64,000 nt of DNA, taken from Rhodococcoides kyotonense. Its GTDB lineage: Bacteria; Actinomycetota; Actinomycetes; Mycobacteriales; Mycobacteriaceae. Below the pieces are notes generated by a model. That model was not told the origin of the DNA. It was given only the letters and a program-made list of their open reading frames with translations, and did not search any database. The position numbers and the translations under genes are program-made. Numbering within the stretch: the stretch's first letter is position 1; each line of letters opens with the position of its first letter. Positions 1-8,121 of the stretch are shown here, one piece after another. The stretch is taken from the NCBI RefSeq assembly GCF_900188125.1, contig NZ_FZOW01000007.1, positions 124,001 through 188,000 of the forward strand, in the 5' to 3' direction.

Positions 1-166
1 CCTCGATGGGACGCGGCGCCATGAGAACGTGAACATCCTCGAGTTCGGCGGGTAGAGGTACGCCGAGCTCCTCTTCGAACGTTCGCCGATAGGCCGCGAG
101 AATCGCACCGCCGGAGTCGACCAACGTGCCGTCGAAGTCGAACAGGATGCCGCTGTCGTGAGCCAT
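1..166 (-). CDS. HAD-family hydrolase (phosphatase), 5' part only
   Basis: The reverse strand from the ATG at 166 reads MAHDSGILFDFDGTLVDSGG and runs off the window after about 55 residues. DFDGTLVDS is HAD motif I, with the nucleophile Asp and the acid/base Asp two residues on. It is followed by the start of a helical cap typical of the phosphoglycolate-phosphatase/beta-phosphoglucomutase-like subfamily. The start codon overlaps the TGA of the upstream phosphotriesterase-like gene by one base, so the two should be translationally coupled and this is the last visible gene of the carbohydrate operon. It probably dephosphorylates a sugar-phosphate intermediate made by the FGGY kinase upstream. 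That substrate is inferred from context; the HAD assignment is secure. Confidence 0.85.
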   Translation of the reverse strand, partial: MAHDSGILFDFDGTLVDSGGAILAAYRRTFEEELGVPLPAELEDVHVLMAPRPIE

Positions 167-1083
167 CAGTGAGCCTCGACCGGGTCGAATGCGAAGAACT
201 GTGCAGGGTTGACGACGAACAACTGGTGGATCAGTTTGTCGTTCATTCGCGTCTGAACCCGACGAGTCAATCCCGCAAAACCCGGTGTGCCGCCGTAGCT
301 CGGTTGGTAGCTGGGACGTCCCAGGTCGCCGGACACCATGATTTTCGTGAATCCGTCGTCGAAAAGCCTCTCCACGAACGCCATTCGAATATCGTCAGAA
401 GGATACTTCGGCTTCGTCCAGTGATCGAATCCTATCCATACGCCCGTCGATGCCAATTCGCGAATGTAGTCGTAGTCGAGGTTACGATCGACATGGCCGA
501 TCAGGACGCGGTTCGGGTCGACACCGTGCTCCTCGAAGCCGGCAACCTGCACGGTGCCGAGCTTGCCTGCCTGACAGTGCGTCGAGATCGGCGCACCTGT
601 CGCGAGATGTGCTCGCGCGACTGCGATCTGGACCTTCTTCTCATCGTCGCGAATGTGGTCGGTGCGGCACGTGCCGTATTTGATGACGCCTGCGCGCAAT
701 TGCGTACCGTCGACACCGACGGTGACGTCGTCGACGAAGCGTCGGGTCAGGTCGTCGATACTGTCGGCCTCGACCGAGTCGGGGTAGTAGATCCCCTTCT
801 GGTAGCCGGACGCGGACACCACATGCACGCCACTACGGGAAGCAGCGGCGAGCATCTTGGCGGCGTTCCGTCCGTAGTCGGCGGTGGTCATCTCGATCAG
901 TGCGCAACCACCGACCGCAAGAAAATCGTCGAGTTCCGACACCGCGTTGTCCACGTTGTCCAGCACCATGTCCGGGTCATCGTTCGTCGCCCACGCCGGC
1001 GGATTCGTGAACAGGTGTTCGTGACACAGTGTGACGCCGAGTTCGGCGGGATCGATATCTCCCAGAACAGTTCTGACGATCAT
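166..1083 (-). CDS. phosphotriesterase-family metal-dependent hydrolase (lactonase-like)
   Basis: Amidohydrolase-fold protein of 305 residues. The N-terminal CHEHLF supplies the HxH metal ligands, GVIKYG carries the lysine that is carboxylated in the family, and STHCQAGK, IGHVDRN and SGDLGRPS match the later metal and substrate strands. The open frame extends to 1128, but I chose the ATG at 1083 because it overlaps the kinase TGA as ATGA and begins the conserved strand MIVRTVLGDI. Members hydrolyse lactones, phosphotriesters or amide-like bonds. Beside a sugar kinase and a HAD phosphatase, a sugar-lactone or phosphosugar-lactone substrate is the best guess. The family is clear; the substrate is inferred. 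Confidence 0.88.
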   Translation of the reverse strand: MIVRTVLGDIDPAELGVTLCHEHLFTNPPAWATNDDPDMVLDNVDNAVSELDDFLAVGGCALIEMTTADYGRNAAKMLAAASRSGVHVVSASGYQKGIYYPDSVEADSIDDLTRRFVDDVTVGVDGTQLRAGVIKYGTCRTDHIRDDEKKVQIAVARAHLATGAPISTHCQAGKLGTVQVAGFEEHGVDPNRVLIGHVDRNLDYDYIRELASTGVWIGFDHWTKPKYPSDDIRMAFVERLFDDGFTKIMVSGDLGRPSYQPSYGGTPGFAGLTRRVQTRMNDKLIHQLFVVNPAQFFAFDPVEAH

Positions 1084-2645
1084 TGGTTCTCCTTGCCGGA
1101 ATGCGAGAAAGCGAACTGTCGGGCCCATGCAGGTGCAAGCGGTCCCAGCAGCGCGCGGTAGGTGGCGAACATGTCTTCGTACGTGGTTGAAGTCGTCGGA
1201 TCCGGGTCATAGACAGCCCCGTCACGGACGAGTGTCGTCGTTGCGTGCGCAAGATCTCGATAGTGGTCGACGGCGACGCCTGCCAGCATCGCGGCACCGA
1301 GTGCGCCCGATTCGGCGACGTCGGGCACGACCATCTGCTTCTGCATCACGTTGGCGATCACCTGGCACCACGCTGCGCTGCGTGCGCCTCCACCGGTCAG
1401 CCGGATCTCGGTGATGTCCGTCGGCATCGCCTCGTAGCAATCGCGGATCGCCAGTGCAGTGCCTTCGAGCACCGCCCGGATCAGCTGATCACCGCTTGTG
1501 TCGGGGCCGAATCCCACGAAGCTCCCGCGCGCCTGCACGTTCACGAACGGGGCTGTCGCGCCTGCGGTGTTGAGATAGGGATGAAAAATCAGGCCGCTAT
1601 TTCCCGGCTGCGTCGTCGCGGCCGCATGCTCGACGACCGAACCGAAAGTCGTTCGGCCGTCGGCTATGTCGGATGCGGTGTCACCACAGAAGGTCTGCAC
1701 CACCCAGTCCAGACACAGGGTTCCCCCACCAGAATTGGTGATCTGCCGCTGCCAGCGGCCGTCCGGCATGAGGAAGCTGAACCCGACGCCAGGCGGGTCG
1801 AACAGTGGTTCTGCGCTCGACGTGCCGTTCATCAGACTGGTACCGAGCGTCGTCGTCGCCTGTCCGTCGCCCTGCGCACCGATTCCGATCATGTTCGCCG
1901 TCGCGTCCCCACACCCCGCAGCTACGACGGTCCCGACCGGCAGTCCAGTCAGCTCTGAAGCCTCGGCGGTCACCTGACCCAGCACGGCTGCACTGGAACG
2001 GACGGGAGGAACGAAGCGGACAGCCTCGGGAATTCCGAAAGCGTCGAAGATGGTGTCCGATGTTGTGCGCGCTGCAAGATCACACGGCCAGAAGGACAGG
2101 TCGGATTCCTCGGTGGCGATCACTCCAGTGAGGCGGTAATTGACGTAATCCTTCGCCATGAACACGGTGGAGATGCGCGCGTACCGTTCCGGATCGTGCA
2201 CTTTCGTCCACGCGAGCAGCGGGTATGGCATGCCGGGGATCATCGCGTTACCGCCGAGGGAGTAGAGCGTGCCTTCGGCGTCGCGGCCGATCACGTCGTC
2301 GAGCACGTCCGTTGCCCGCGCATCCGGCCAACAGATGGCGTTGCCGACCGGCAATCCGTCGTCGTCGAGGGCCCAGAGTCCGCCCATATGCCCGGTGACT
2401 CCGAGCGCTAGATAGGCCGTACCTGCCGGTAATTGTGCGACGACGTCGGAAATCGTGCGAGCTGTTGTCTTCCAGGTCTTTTCGCAGTCCTCCTCGTGAC
2501 GGTCACTGCCGGTTCGGATTGACGGCGTCGGGCATCCCGATTCGGCGAGAAGCTCGCCGGTGAACGCGTCGACCGCGATCGTCTTGATCGAACTGGTTCC
2601 TTTGTCGACTCCGATGAGCACCGTGCGTCCGGACAGCTCACCCAC
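1080..2645 (-). CDS. FGGY-family carbohydrate kinase (xylulokinase-like)
   Basis: About 521 residues, the usual FGGY length. The N-terminal ATP-phosphate loop reads GVDKGTSSIKT. GVTGHMGGLWALDDDG and ICWPDARATD form the sugar-binding part of the FGGY_N domain. The C-terminal FGGY domain has AAGCGDATANMIG, TTTLGTSLMNG and the adenosine motif LTGGGARSAAWCQVIA. It should phosphorylate a pentulose, hexulose or polyol with ATP. The GTG at 2645 overlaps the end of the upstream gene by 8 bases; an in-frame ATG at 2666 is the alternative, while the open frame to 2732 is too long for the family. Its 3' end overlaps the phosphotriesterase-like gene by 4 bases, so these are one operon. The specific sugar cannot be read from sequence. 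Confidence 0.9.
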   Translation of the reverse strand: MGELSGRTVLIGVDKGTSSIKTIAVDAFTGELLAESGCPTPSIRTGSDRHEEDCEKTWKTTARTISDVVAQLPAGTAYLALGVTGHMGGLWALDDDGLPVGNAICWPDARATDVLDDVIGRDAEGTLYSLGGNAMIPGMPYPLLAWTKVHDPERYARISTVFMAKDYVNYRLTGVIATEESDLSFWPCDLAARTTSDTIFDAFGIPEAVRFVPPVRSSAAVLGQVTAEASELTGLPVGTVVAAGCGDATANMIGIGAQGDGQATTTLGTSLMNGTSSAEPLFDPPGVGFSFLMPDGRWQRQITNSGGGTLCLDWVVQTFCGDTASDIADGRTTFGSVVEHAAATTQPGNSGLIFHPYLNTAGATAPFVNVQARGSFVGFGPDTSGDQLIRAVLEGTALAIRDCYEAMPTDITEIRLTGGGARSAAWCQVIANVMQKQMVVPDVAESGALGAAMLAGVAVDHYRDLAHATTTLVRDGAVYDPDPTTSTTYEDMFATYRALLGPLAPAWARQFAFSHSGKENQ

Positions 2646-3150
2646 GACGCACGACCTGTGCGACATCGTCGAGTGCGGGACGCATAGATTCCACGAAAAG
2701 CTTCCTTTCGCCTGCGCCGAAGAACTGCTCAACCGATTCGGCCGTCACGTGATTGCAGTGCACGACGAACTGGTCGATCTCCGCTCGCATCGCTTCACGA
2801 ATCACTGCACTGCAGCATGCTTCCCACACCGCGCCGAGCACCTCGTCGATCGTCGTCTTGTACGACGCTCCGACGAGGATCCCAAGATTCGCGCGGTCCG
2901 GAACTCGGTAAGACAGAGGCGACCTTCCACCAAGGTGGTCCGCGATCAGGCTGCGGATCGCCGCATCGTCATAACTGGACGGCGCGAACCGGTGGACAAA
3001 GGAATCGAACTCCGCCAGCCCGGGTCCAGTGATGGACCGGATCGTCGATCCGTTTTCGACACGGTCGAAACGGGCGTTCTCGCCCAGGCTCACGTGCCAG
3101 CCATCGACCTGGTCGGTCATGGAGCGCGGCACTTCTGAAACGGCTGTCAT
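2638..3150 (-). CDS. unknown protein, first gene of the carbohydrate operon
   Basis: 170 residues starting at an ATG preceded by GAGGAGCACC. I do not recognise the family. It is soluble, acidic and alpha/beta in character, with no signal peptide or membrane segment. Its 3' end overlaps the start of the FGGY kinase by 8 bases, so it is the promoter-proximal cistron of a four-gene unit and lies opposite the IclR regulator. Conserved placement before a sugar kinase would suggest a small accessory enzyme or sugar-binding protein of the same pathway, but nothing in the sequence shows a catalytic motif. A second in-frame ATG ten residues in is possible as the start. Confidence 0.7.
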   Translation of the reverse strand: MTAVSEVPRSMTDQVDGWHVSLGENARFDRVENGSTIRSITGPGLAEFDSFVHRFAPSSYDDAAIRSLIADHLGGRSPLSYRVPDRANLGILVGASYKTTIDEVLGAVWEACCSAVIREAMRAEIDQFVVHCNHVTAESVEQFFGAGERKLFVESMRPALDDVAQVVRRG

Positions 3151-3206
3151 GGTGCTCCTCGGTGAGCGTCGACCACCGGAGTGGGCGAAGGACCTTGCAT
3201 GTTGTC

Positions 3207-3235
3207 CGGATTCCGGATAGCCTGTCCGGAATCCG
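3207..3235. promoter_or_regulatory. inverted-repeat operator between IclR gene and carbohydrate operon
   Basis: CGGATTCCGGA at 3207-3217 is repeated perfectly in inverse as TCCGGAATCCG at 3225-3235, with a 7-base spacer. Each arm also contains the small palindrome TCCGGA. The site lies 57-84 bases in front of both divergent starts (3150 minus, 3291 plus), where IclR proteins usually bind to repress the catabolic genes and themselves. The symmetry is visible; the binding protein is inferred. Confidence 0.7.
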
Positions 3236-3290
3236 AGAGAACAGTCTCACAGGGTCGTCACAGTGTCAACGGTCACACCGAGGAAAGCTG

Positions 3291-4085
3291 ATGCCTGCTA
3301 TCACCGAGCTTGAAATCGATCCGAAGAACCACATCGCTTCGGTCGTCAAAGCAACACGCATACTCGAGGCATTCGATCGCGAGTCACCCGAGCTTTCCAT
3401 TGGCGAGCTGGTGAAGCGGTGCGGTTACACGCGGACGACGACCCATCGAATCCTCGCGACACTGGAGTTGGCGGGCTGGCTCGAACGGACGTCGACCGGT
3501 GACTACAAGATGACTCTGCGCGTCTTCGAGCTCGCATCGAGCGTTCTCGGCAGCTTCGACCTACGTACCGAAGCAAGTCACGTCATGTCCGACTTGGCTG
3601 CGCGGTTCGATGAGAACGTGTACCTCGTCGTTCCCGACGGTACGAGAGCGGTGTGCCTCGACCTGATCGAGAGCAGCCGTCCCGTCCGCGTCATGTCGTT
3701 GTCCGTCGGCAGGTCTCTCCCGTTGTTCATTGGCGGCGCACCCCTGGCACTGCTCGCCGAGCTCGAAGACACGTTCCTTCCCCGACTACTTTCAGCAGGC
3801 CCGCTGACAACCCCGCTGGGCCATGACGTCGACGAGTCGACGCTTCGAGAGATGCTCGCCGACACACGTGCTCGCGGCTATGCCATCAGTCTCGAAGATG
3901 TCACCCCGGGCGTGGCCGCTCTGGGCGCCTGCATCTTCGATCGTGCGCGACGGCCGGTCGCAGCGTTGAGCTTCGGCGGGTTCCTCGCCAATTTCGAGCA
4001 GCCTCGCAGGACCGAGTTGGCCGAAGCCTTGGTCGACGGAGCACTGACAATTTCCCGGCGGCTCGGATTTCAAGACCGCGCGTAA
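3291..4085 (+). CDS. IclR-family transcriptional regulator
   Basis: 264 residues. The N-terminal winged helix covers about residues 14-75 (VVKATRILEAF, IGELVKRCGYTRTTTHRIL, LAGWLERTSTGDYKM) and is followed by the IclR effector-binding domain to the end, with VYLVVPDGTRAVCLDLIESS and a C-terminal TISRRLGF helix. I took the ATG at 3291, preceded by GAGGAAAG at 7 bases; the open frame upstream to 3162 is not supported by family length. It is divergent from the kinase/hydrolase operon and has a perfect operator in front, so it most likely controls that operon in response to a sugar-derived effector. Confidence 0.92.
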   Translation: MPAITELEIDPKNHIASVVKATRILEAFDRESPELSIGELVKRCGYTRTTTHRILATLELAGWLERTSTGDYKMTLRVFELASSVLGSFDLRTEASHVMSDLAARFDENVYLVVPDGTRAVCLDLIESSRPVRVMSLSVGRSLPLFIGGAPLALLAELEDTFLPRLLSAGPLTTPLGHDVDESTLREMLADTRARGYAISLEDVTPGVAALGACIFDRARRPVAALSFGGFLANFEQPRRTELAEALVDGALTISRRLGFQDRA

Positions 4086-4095
4086 CCCCCGCGAT

Positions 4096-4749
4096 CTAGC
4101 TCACTGCACTACTCAACGAGTTGTCCGGTTCCGATACCACCGCAGGCTCCCGACCCGACAGAAGGTCGAGCGCAACCTTGGGGCGCGCCAACAGCTCTCG
4201 CGCGTAGTTGCGCCACTTCGGCAACCATCCGCATTCGCAGCCGGCGGTGACTCCGTCGGCATCGATGCCGACGTCCCGGCACAGCGCGACGGCCCGCGAC
4301 ACGTGCAGTGGCTGGCTGACGACCAATGCTTTGGTGACACCGAACGTCGTCGCGGCCCGGACGCACGAGTCGTACGTGTCGATTCCGTAGTCGTCTTGGG
4401 CGATCGCGTCGCGGTCGATCCCGGCGTCGACGAGATACTCGGTCATCGCGTCGATTTCGTTGCCCGACGTGCCGTCGGCGTTCCCGCTCACCAAAATAGC
4501 CTCGGCCTTGCCCGACTCCACCAACGCGATCGCCGCGTCGAGCCGTCCGGACAGAAATCCGCCGGGTTTGCCGCCATGAACCACCGCTCCGAGCACGATG
4601 ACGACGGGAGCCTCGGGTGCGTCGTCGACGTCGTGCACGTGACCGGATGCCGCGTGCGCTACCCATGCCGTCGAGGCCGCGATGATGGCGATCACAGCCA
4701 TGACGGCCGCTGCCAGGACTCGAACCACCGTGCGCCGAAAGCTCTTCAC
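4096..4749 (-). CDS. SanA/YdcF-family (DUF218) envelope protein
   Basis: 217 residues. An N-terminal membrane anchor (about residues 8-30, VLAAAVMAVIAIIAAS) is followed by the DUF218 core: APVVIVLGAVVHGGKPGGFLSGRLDAAIAL, ILVSGNADG, NEIDAMTEYLVDAGI, DYGIDTYDSC and VVSQPLHVSRAVALC. SanA homologues affect envelope permeability to vancomycin in enteric bacteria, and YdcF binds AdoMet; the reaction is not established for either. The gene ends 11 bases from the convergent IclR stop, and its start lies 5 bases from the end of the monooxygenase upstream, so the two may be cotranscribed without an obvious functional link. Confidence 0.85.
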   Translation of the reverse strand: MKSFRRTVVRVLAAAVMAVIAIIAASTAWVAHAASGHVHDVDDAPEAPVVIVLGAVVHGGKPGGFLSGRLDAAIALVESGKAEAILVSGNADGTSGNEIDAMTEYLVDAGIDRDAIAQDDYGIDTYDSCVRAATTFGVTKALVVSQPLHVSRAVALCRDVGIDADGVTAGCECGWLPKWRNYARELLARPKVALDLLSGREPAVVSEPDNSLSSAVS

Positions 4750-4753
4750 TTCG

Positions 4754-6250
4754 TCAGAGTACCGACTCCTGCTTCGTGACAGCCAAGGCCAGTGTCGATT
4801 CGATCCCCTCGATGTCGTCGGCGCGGGTGACGGTTGCGATGTATCCGTCGGGTCGGATGAGAACGATTCCGTTCATGCCGTAACGCTTCGCGATCTCGTC
4901 GTCCCAGACCGATATGGCCGTCGTCCCCGGTATCGAAATCGGTTGTGCATCAGCCTGTACGACGAGCAGAACATGGTCCGACGGATGTATCCGGCGCGCG
5001 TTGATCAGATACGACCACAGTTCGGTCCCTTCCACCGCCCGCGCGGATTCGCCTGCCGTCACGTGCGCGTGGAGGCCCTTCCGCACGATCGGACTGTCGG
5101 AGTAGGAAACCGAGTACTCCTCCATCTCGTCGGCGATGCGGTGTTGCACCAACTCCCGACCCCCGACGACGTGAAGAATCCGATTCCGCACGCCGCGAGC
5201 AACTTTCGACTCGATCGTCGCTGCACGCGTCAACGCGGTCGTTTCCGTGATGACGTGCGCGGCGACCGGATGGCGTTCGAGATGGTAACTGTCGAGCAGT
5301 GTTTCCGATGCTGTCCCCGCTACCGCCGACCCCAGCTTCCAGCCGAGATTGAACGCATCCTGCATTCCGGTGTTCATGCCCTGCCCACCGGCCGGGCTGT
5401 GGACGTGCGCGGCGTCGCCGGCGAGGAACACTCGTCCCGTCCTGTACCGGGGTACCTGTGCGTGGTGGATTTCGAACGTCGTCAGCCAACGCGGCGAACG
5501 GATCTGCGCGCCGAGTCCCCGCTCGTTGCACACCTGTTGGAGCCACTCCATCGAGGCAGGACGATCCGACTCGTCCTCACTGATTTCTGCGATCACACGA
5601 ACCCGTTCGCCGACCATCGGAAAGATCAGCGCAGGCCCACCTCCTGTCGACGCGAAGATGTGCATGGCTCGTCGGTCCAGGTCGTAAGTGGCGTCGACGT
5701 CGCCCATCAGGAAGCGTTCACCCTTGAACGAGCCTTCGAGCTTCTGGCCCAGGTGATGACGAACGGTGCTCGACGCGCCGTCGGTGCCCGCCAGGTAGCG
5801 GCAGGTGATCGTGCCTGTGGAAGTGAATGCCTGCACCGACGCACCGTCCTGCGCCAAGTCGATCAGCTCGACTCCGCGTTCGATCTCGACGCCGAGGGTG
5901 CGCAGCCGGTCGGTGAGAATGCGCTCGGTTTCGGTCTGAGCCGTCGTCACCGAGAACGGGTAGGGGCTGTCGACGGTGTCGAGCGGGATGTTCGCGAGCA
6001 CCTTCCCGTCGGCGTGGAACTGGACTCCGATCGTCGTGCGCCCGGAATCGATGATCCGTTCGACGACTCCGAGTGCGTCCAGCATCTCGAGGCTGCGCGC
6101 ATGTACGACGACCGCGCGCGACTCGTCGGTGGGCTCGGTGCGGCGATCGATGATCCTGGTCGCGACCCCTCGACGCGCCAGGTCGACCGCGAGCACCAAT
6201 CCCACCGGGCCTGCGCCCACCACCAGCACATCCGTGTCGAATGACCTCAT
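4754..6250 (-). CDS. FAD-dependent aromatic-type monooxygenase (PheA/TfdB-like)
   Basis: 498 residues. The Rossmann FAD motif is VLVVGAGPVGLVLAVDLARRG at the N terminus, the DG motif is AGTDGASSTVRHHLG, and the FAD-ribityl motif is GRVFLAGDAAHVHSPAGGQGMN, all typical of class A flavoprotein hydroxylases. The C-terminal ~100 residues form the thioredoxin-like domain of the phenol hydroxylase group, with GMNGIVLIRPDGYIA. It should use NAD(P)H, FAD and O2 to hydroxylate a phenolic or polycyclic substrate. It is divergent from an acyl-CoA ligase across 185 bases that hold repeated ATCACC boxes, so the two may share a regulator. The substrate is not determinable. Confidence 0.88.
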   Translation of the reverse strand: MRSFDTDVLVVGAGPVGLVLAVDLARRGVATRIIDRRTEPTDESRAVVVHARSLEMLDALGVVERIIDSGRTTIGVQFHADGKVLANIPLDTVDSPYPFSVTTAQTETERILTDRLRTLGVEIERGVELIDLAQDGASVQAFTSTGTITCRYLAGTDGASSTVRHHLGQKLEGSFKGERFLMGDVDATYDLDRRAMHIFASTGGGPALIFPMVGERVRVIAEISEDESDRPASMEWLQQVCNERGLGAQIRSPRWLTTFEIHHAQVPRYRTGRVFLAGDAAHVHSPAGGQGMNTGMQDAFNLGWKLGSAVAGTASETLLDSYHLERHPVAAHVITETTALTRAATIESKVARGVRNRILHVVGGRELVQHRIADEMEEYSVSYSDSPIVRKGLHAHVTAGESARAVEGTELWSYLINARRIHPSDHVLLVVQADAQPISIPGTTAISVWDDEIAKRYGMNGIVLIRPDGYIATVTRADDIEGIESTLALAVTKQESVL

Positions 6251-6298
6251 GTTCGGATGGTGGCCGACGCGCGTGCGACCAGCCAGGGATGCGCCGAA

Positions 6299-6332
6299 AA
6301 ATCACCCTCCGGTGATGGACAGAATCACCCTC
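6299..6332. promoter_or_regulatory. ATCACC repeats in divergent promoter region
   Basis: ATCACC at 6301-6306 and GGTGAT at 6311-6316 form a perfect inverted repeat with a 4-base spacer, and the AATCACCCTC box recurs directly at about 6324. The cluster lies between the divergent monooxygenase (start 6250) and acyl-CoA ligase (start 6436). It looks like a tandem operator, but no regulator gene is adjacent. Confidence 0.4.
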
Positions 6333-6435
6333 TCGGTCCGTCCGCCGGAAATTACCCGCCACCTCACCGCGAGTACGTAGTGTGCGTTATGTGATGCGCA
6401 CCACACGGCACTGAGCACGGAGGAACACGAAGTAC

Positions 6436-8058
6436 ATGAAGAGCACCATGCAGGACACACCGCTCTCGATCGGCCAGTTGGTCCGGTTCGGGACCTCGAT
6501 TCACGCCAAGGCAGAAGTCACCACGTGGGGCGACGACGGCCCGACCACGGTCACGTTCGGCGAATTGGGCCGACGCGCAGCGCAACTCGCGCACGGGCTT
6601 CGGTCCATCGGCATCGACGACGACCAACGTGTCGCCACGTTCATGTGGAACAACGCAGCGCACATGGAGACCTACATGGCCGTGCCTGCGATGGGCGCGG
6701 TGCTGCACACCCTCAACATTCGACTGTTCCCCGAGCAGCTCACCTACATCGCAGAGCACGCAGAAGACAGAGTAATCATCGCCGACGCCAGTCTCCTTCC
6801 CCTCCTGACGCCGTTGCTTCCGAAGATGCCGACGGTGCGGCATCTGGTCGTCGTCGGGGCCGACCCGTCGGACGTGCAGGCGCCGCCCGGCATCGAGGTA
6901 CTGAACTACGAGAACCTGCTCGCCGGACAGCCCGAGGAGTTCGACTGGCCCGAACTCGACGAGCGATCCGCCGCCGCAATGTGTTACACGTCCGGCACCA
7001 CCGGCGACCCGAAAGGCGTCGTCTATTCGCATCGCTCGATCTGGCTGCATTCGATGCAGGCGTGCATGTCGGACACGATGGCATTGGCGCAATCGGACAA
7101 GGTTCTCGCGATCGTTCCCATGTTTCACGCGATGTCGTGGGGCCTGCCGTATGCAGCATTGATGGTCGGCGCGTCGCTCATCATGCCCGACAAATTCCTG
7201 CAGCCCGCACCTCTCGCCGAGATGATCGCGACGCTGCGTCCGACGGCGGCCGCGGCGGTCCCGACCATCTGGCAGGCCCTGTACGCGCATCTGGTCGAGC
7301 ACCCGGTGGACATGTCGTGTCTGCGCGACGTCCTCGTCGGCGGCAGCGCATGTCCGCCGTCGTTGATGCGGGCGTTTCACGAGGAACACGGAGTGCACAT
7401 CACCCAGGCCTGGGGCATGACCGAGACGTCGCCCGTCGGCACCTCGGGTAAGCCGGATGCCGGACTGTCTCCGGAAGAAGAATTCGACTTGCGGTGCACG
7501 CAAGGGCGATTCATCGCCGCCGTTCGAGCACGACTCGTCGACGACGCGGGCACTGTGTTGCCTTGGGACGGAACGAGCGTCGGCGAGCTCGAGGTCCGAG
7601 GCCCGTGGATCACCGGCAGTTACTACCGGAACGACGCGTCGGACAAATTCGACGACGGGTGGCTCCGGACCGGTGACGTCGGCGCCATCTCCCCCGGCGG
7701 CTACTTGACGCTCACCGACCGCGCCAAGGACATCATCAAGTCCGGCGGCGAATGGATCTCGTCGGTCGAGCTCGAGAACCATGTCATGGAGCACCCGGCA
7801 GTGCGGGAGGCGGCAGTCATCGGCGTTCCCGACGAGAAGTGGGACGAACGTCCTTTGGTAACAGTCGTTCTCAGAGATGGCGCCACGGTGACGGCCGACG
7901 AGCTGAAGACGTTCCTCGACGGTCGCGTCGCACATTGGCAGTTGCCCGAGCGATGGGCGTTCATCGACGAGGTCCCGAAGACGAGTGTCGGGAAATACGA
8001 CAAGAAGCGGCTGCGCAGTACGCATTCCGAGGGAGGGCTCGCCGTCGTCGAAGTTTGA
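6436..8058 (+). CDS. acyl-CoA synthetase (AMP-forming, medium/long-chain fatty-acid CoA ligase)
   Basis: 540 residues of the ANL superfamily. The phosphate-binding loop is CYTSGTTGDPKGVVYSH, A5 is QAWGMTETSP, the hinge region is GWLRTGDVGAISPGGYLTLTDRAKD followed by IIKSGGEWISSVELE, and the catalytic lysine motif is PKTSVGKYDKK. The sequence resembles medium-chain acyl-CoA ligases of beta-oxidation loci. It would activate a carboxylic acid to its CoA ester through an acyl-adenylate. The ATG at 6436 follows GGAGGAACACGAAGTAC; a second ATG four codons later is possible. It converges on the FMN monooxygenase with a strong hairpin between them. Confidence 0.92.
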   Translation: MKSTMQDTPLSIGQLVRFGTSIHAKAEVTTWGDDGPTTVTFGELGRRAAQLAHGLRSIGIDDDQRVATFMWNNAAHMETYMAVPAMGAVLHTLNIRLFPEQLTYIAEHAEDRVIIADASLLPLLTPLLPKMPTVRHLVVVGADPSDVQAPPGIEVLNYENLLAGQPEEFDWPELDERSAAAMCYTSGTTGDPKGVVYSHRSIWLHSMQACMSDTMALAQSDKVLAIVPMFHAMSWGLPYAALMVGASLIMPDKFLQPAPLAEMIATLRPTAAAAVPTIWQALYAHLVEHPVDMSCLRDVLVGGSACPPSLMRAFHEEHGVHITQAWGMTETSPVGTSGKPDAGLSPEEEFDLRCTQGRFIAAVRARLVDDAGTVLPWDGTSVGELEVRGPWITGSYYRNDASDKFDDGWLRTGDVGAISPGGYLTLTDRAKDIIKSGGEWISSVELENHVMEHPAVREAAVIGVPDEKWDERPLVTVVLRDGATVTADELKTFLDGRVAHWQLPERWAFIDEVPKTSVGKYDKKRLRSTHSEGGLAVVEV

Positions 8059-8071
8059 TGCGCCTGCGGCA

Positions 8072-8117
8072 CCCGTGCGTGCAAAGTTGGTCCCCGGCCC
8101 AACTTTCCACGCACGGG
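8072..8117. terminator. bidirectional hairpin between convergent genes; member of a repeat family
   Basis: A 19-base stem at 8072-8090 pairs with 8099-8117 with one mismatch around an 8-base loop (TCCCCGGC). It sits between the stops of the plus-strand acyl-CoA ligase and the minus-strand monooxygenase, so it can terminate both. There is no U-tract. Its outer CCGTGCGTG and inner GTTGGTC...GGCCCAAC parts are shared with the element at 22749-22818. Confidence 0.7.
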
Positions 8118-8121
8118 GCCG

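Noticed and set aside
4682..6244. 520-residue open frame on the plus strand
   Set aside because: It is antisense to the FAD monooxygenase, whose motifs are complete. The translated product is Arg/His/Asp-rich without family similarity, a usual shadow in high-GC DNA.
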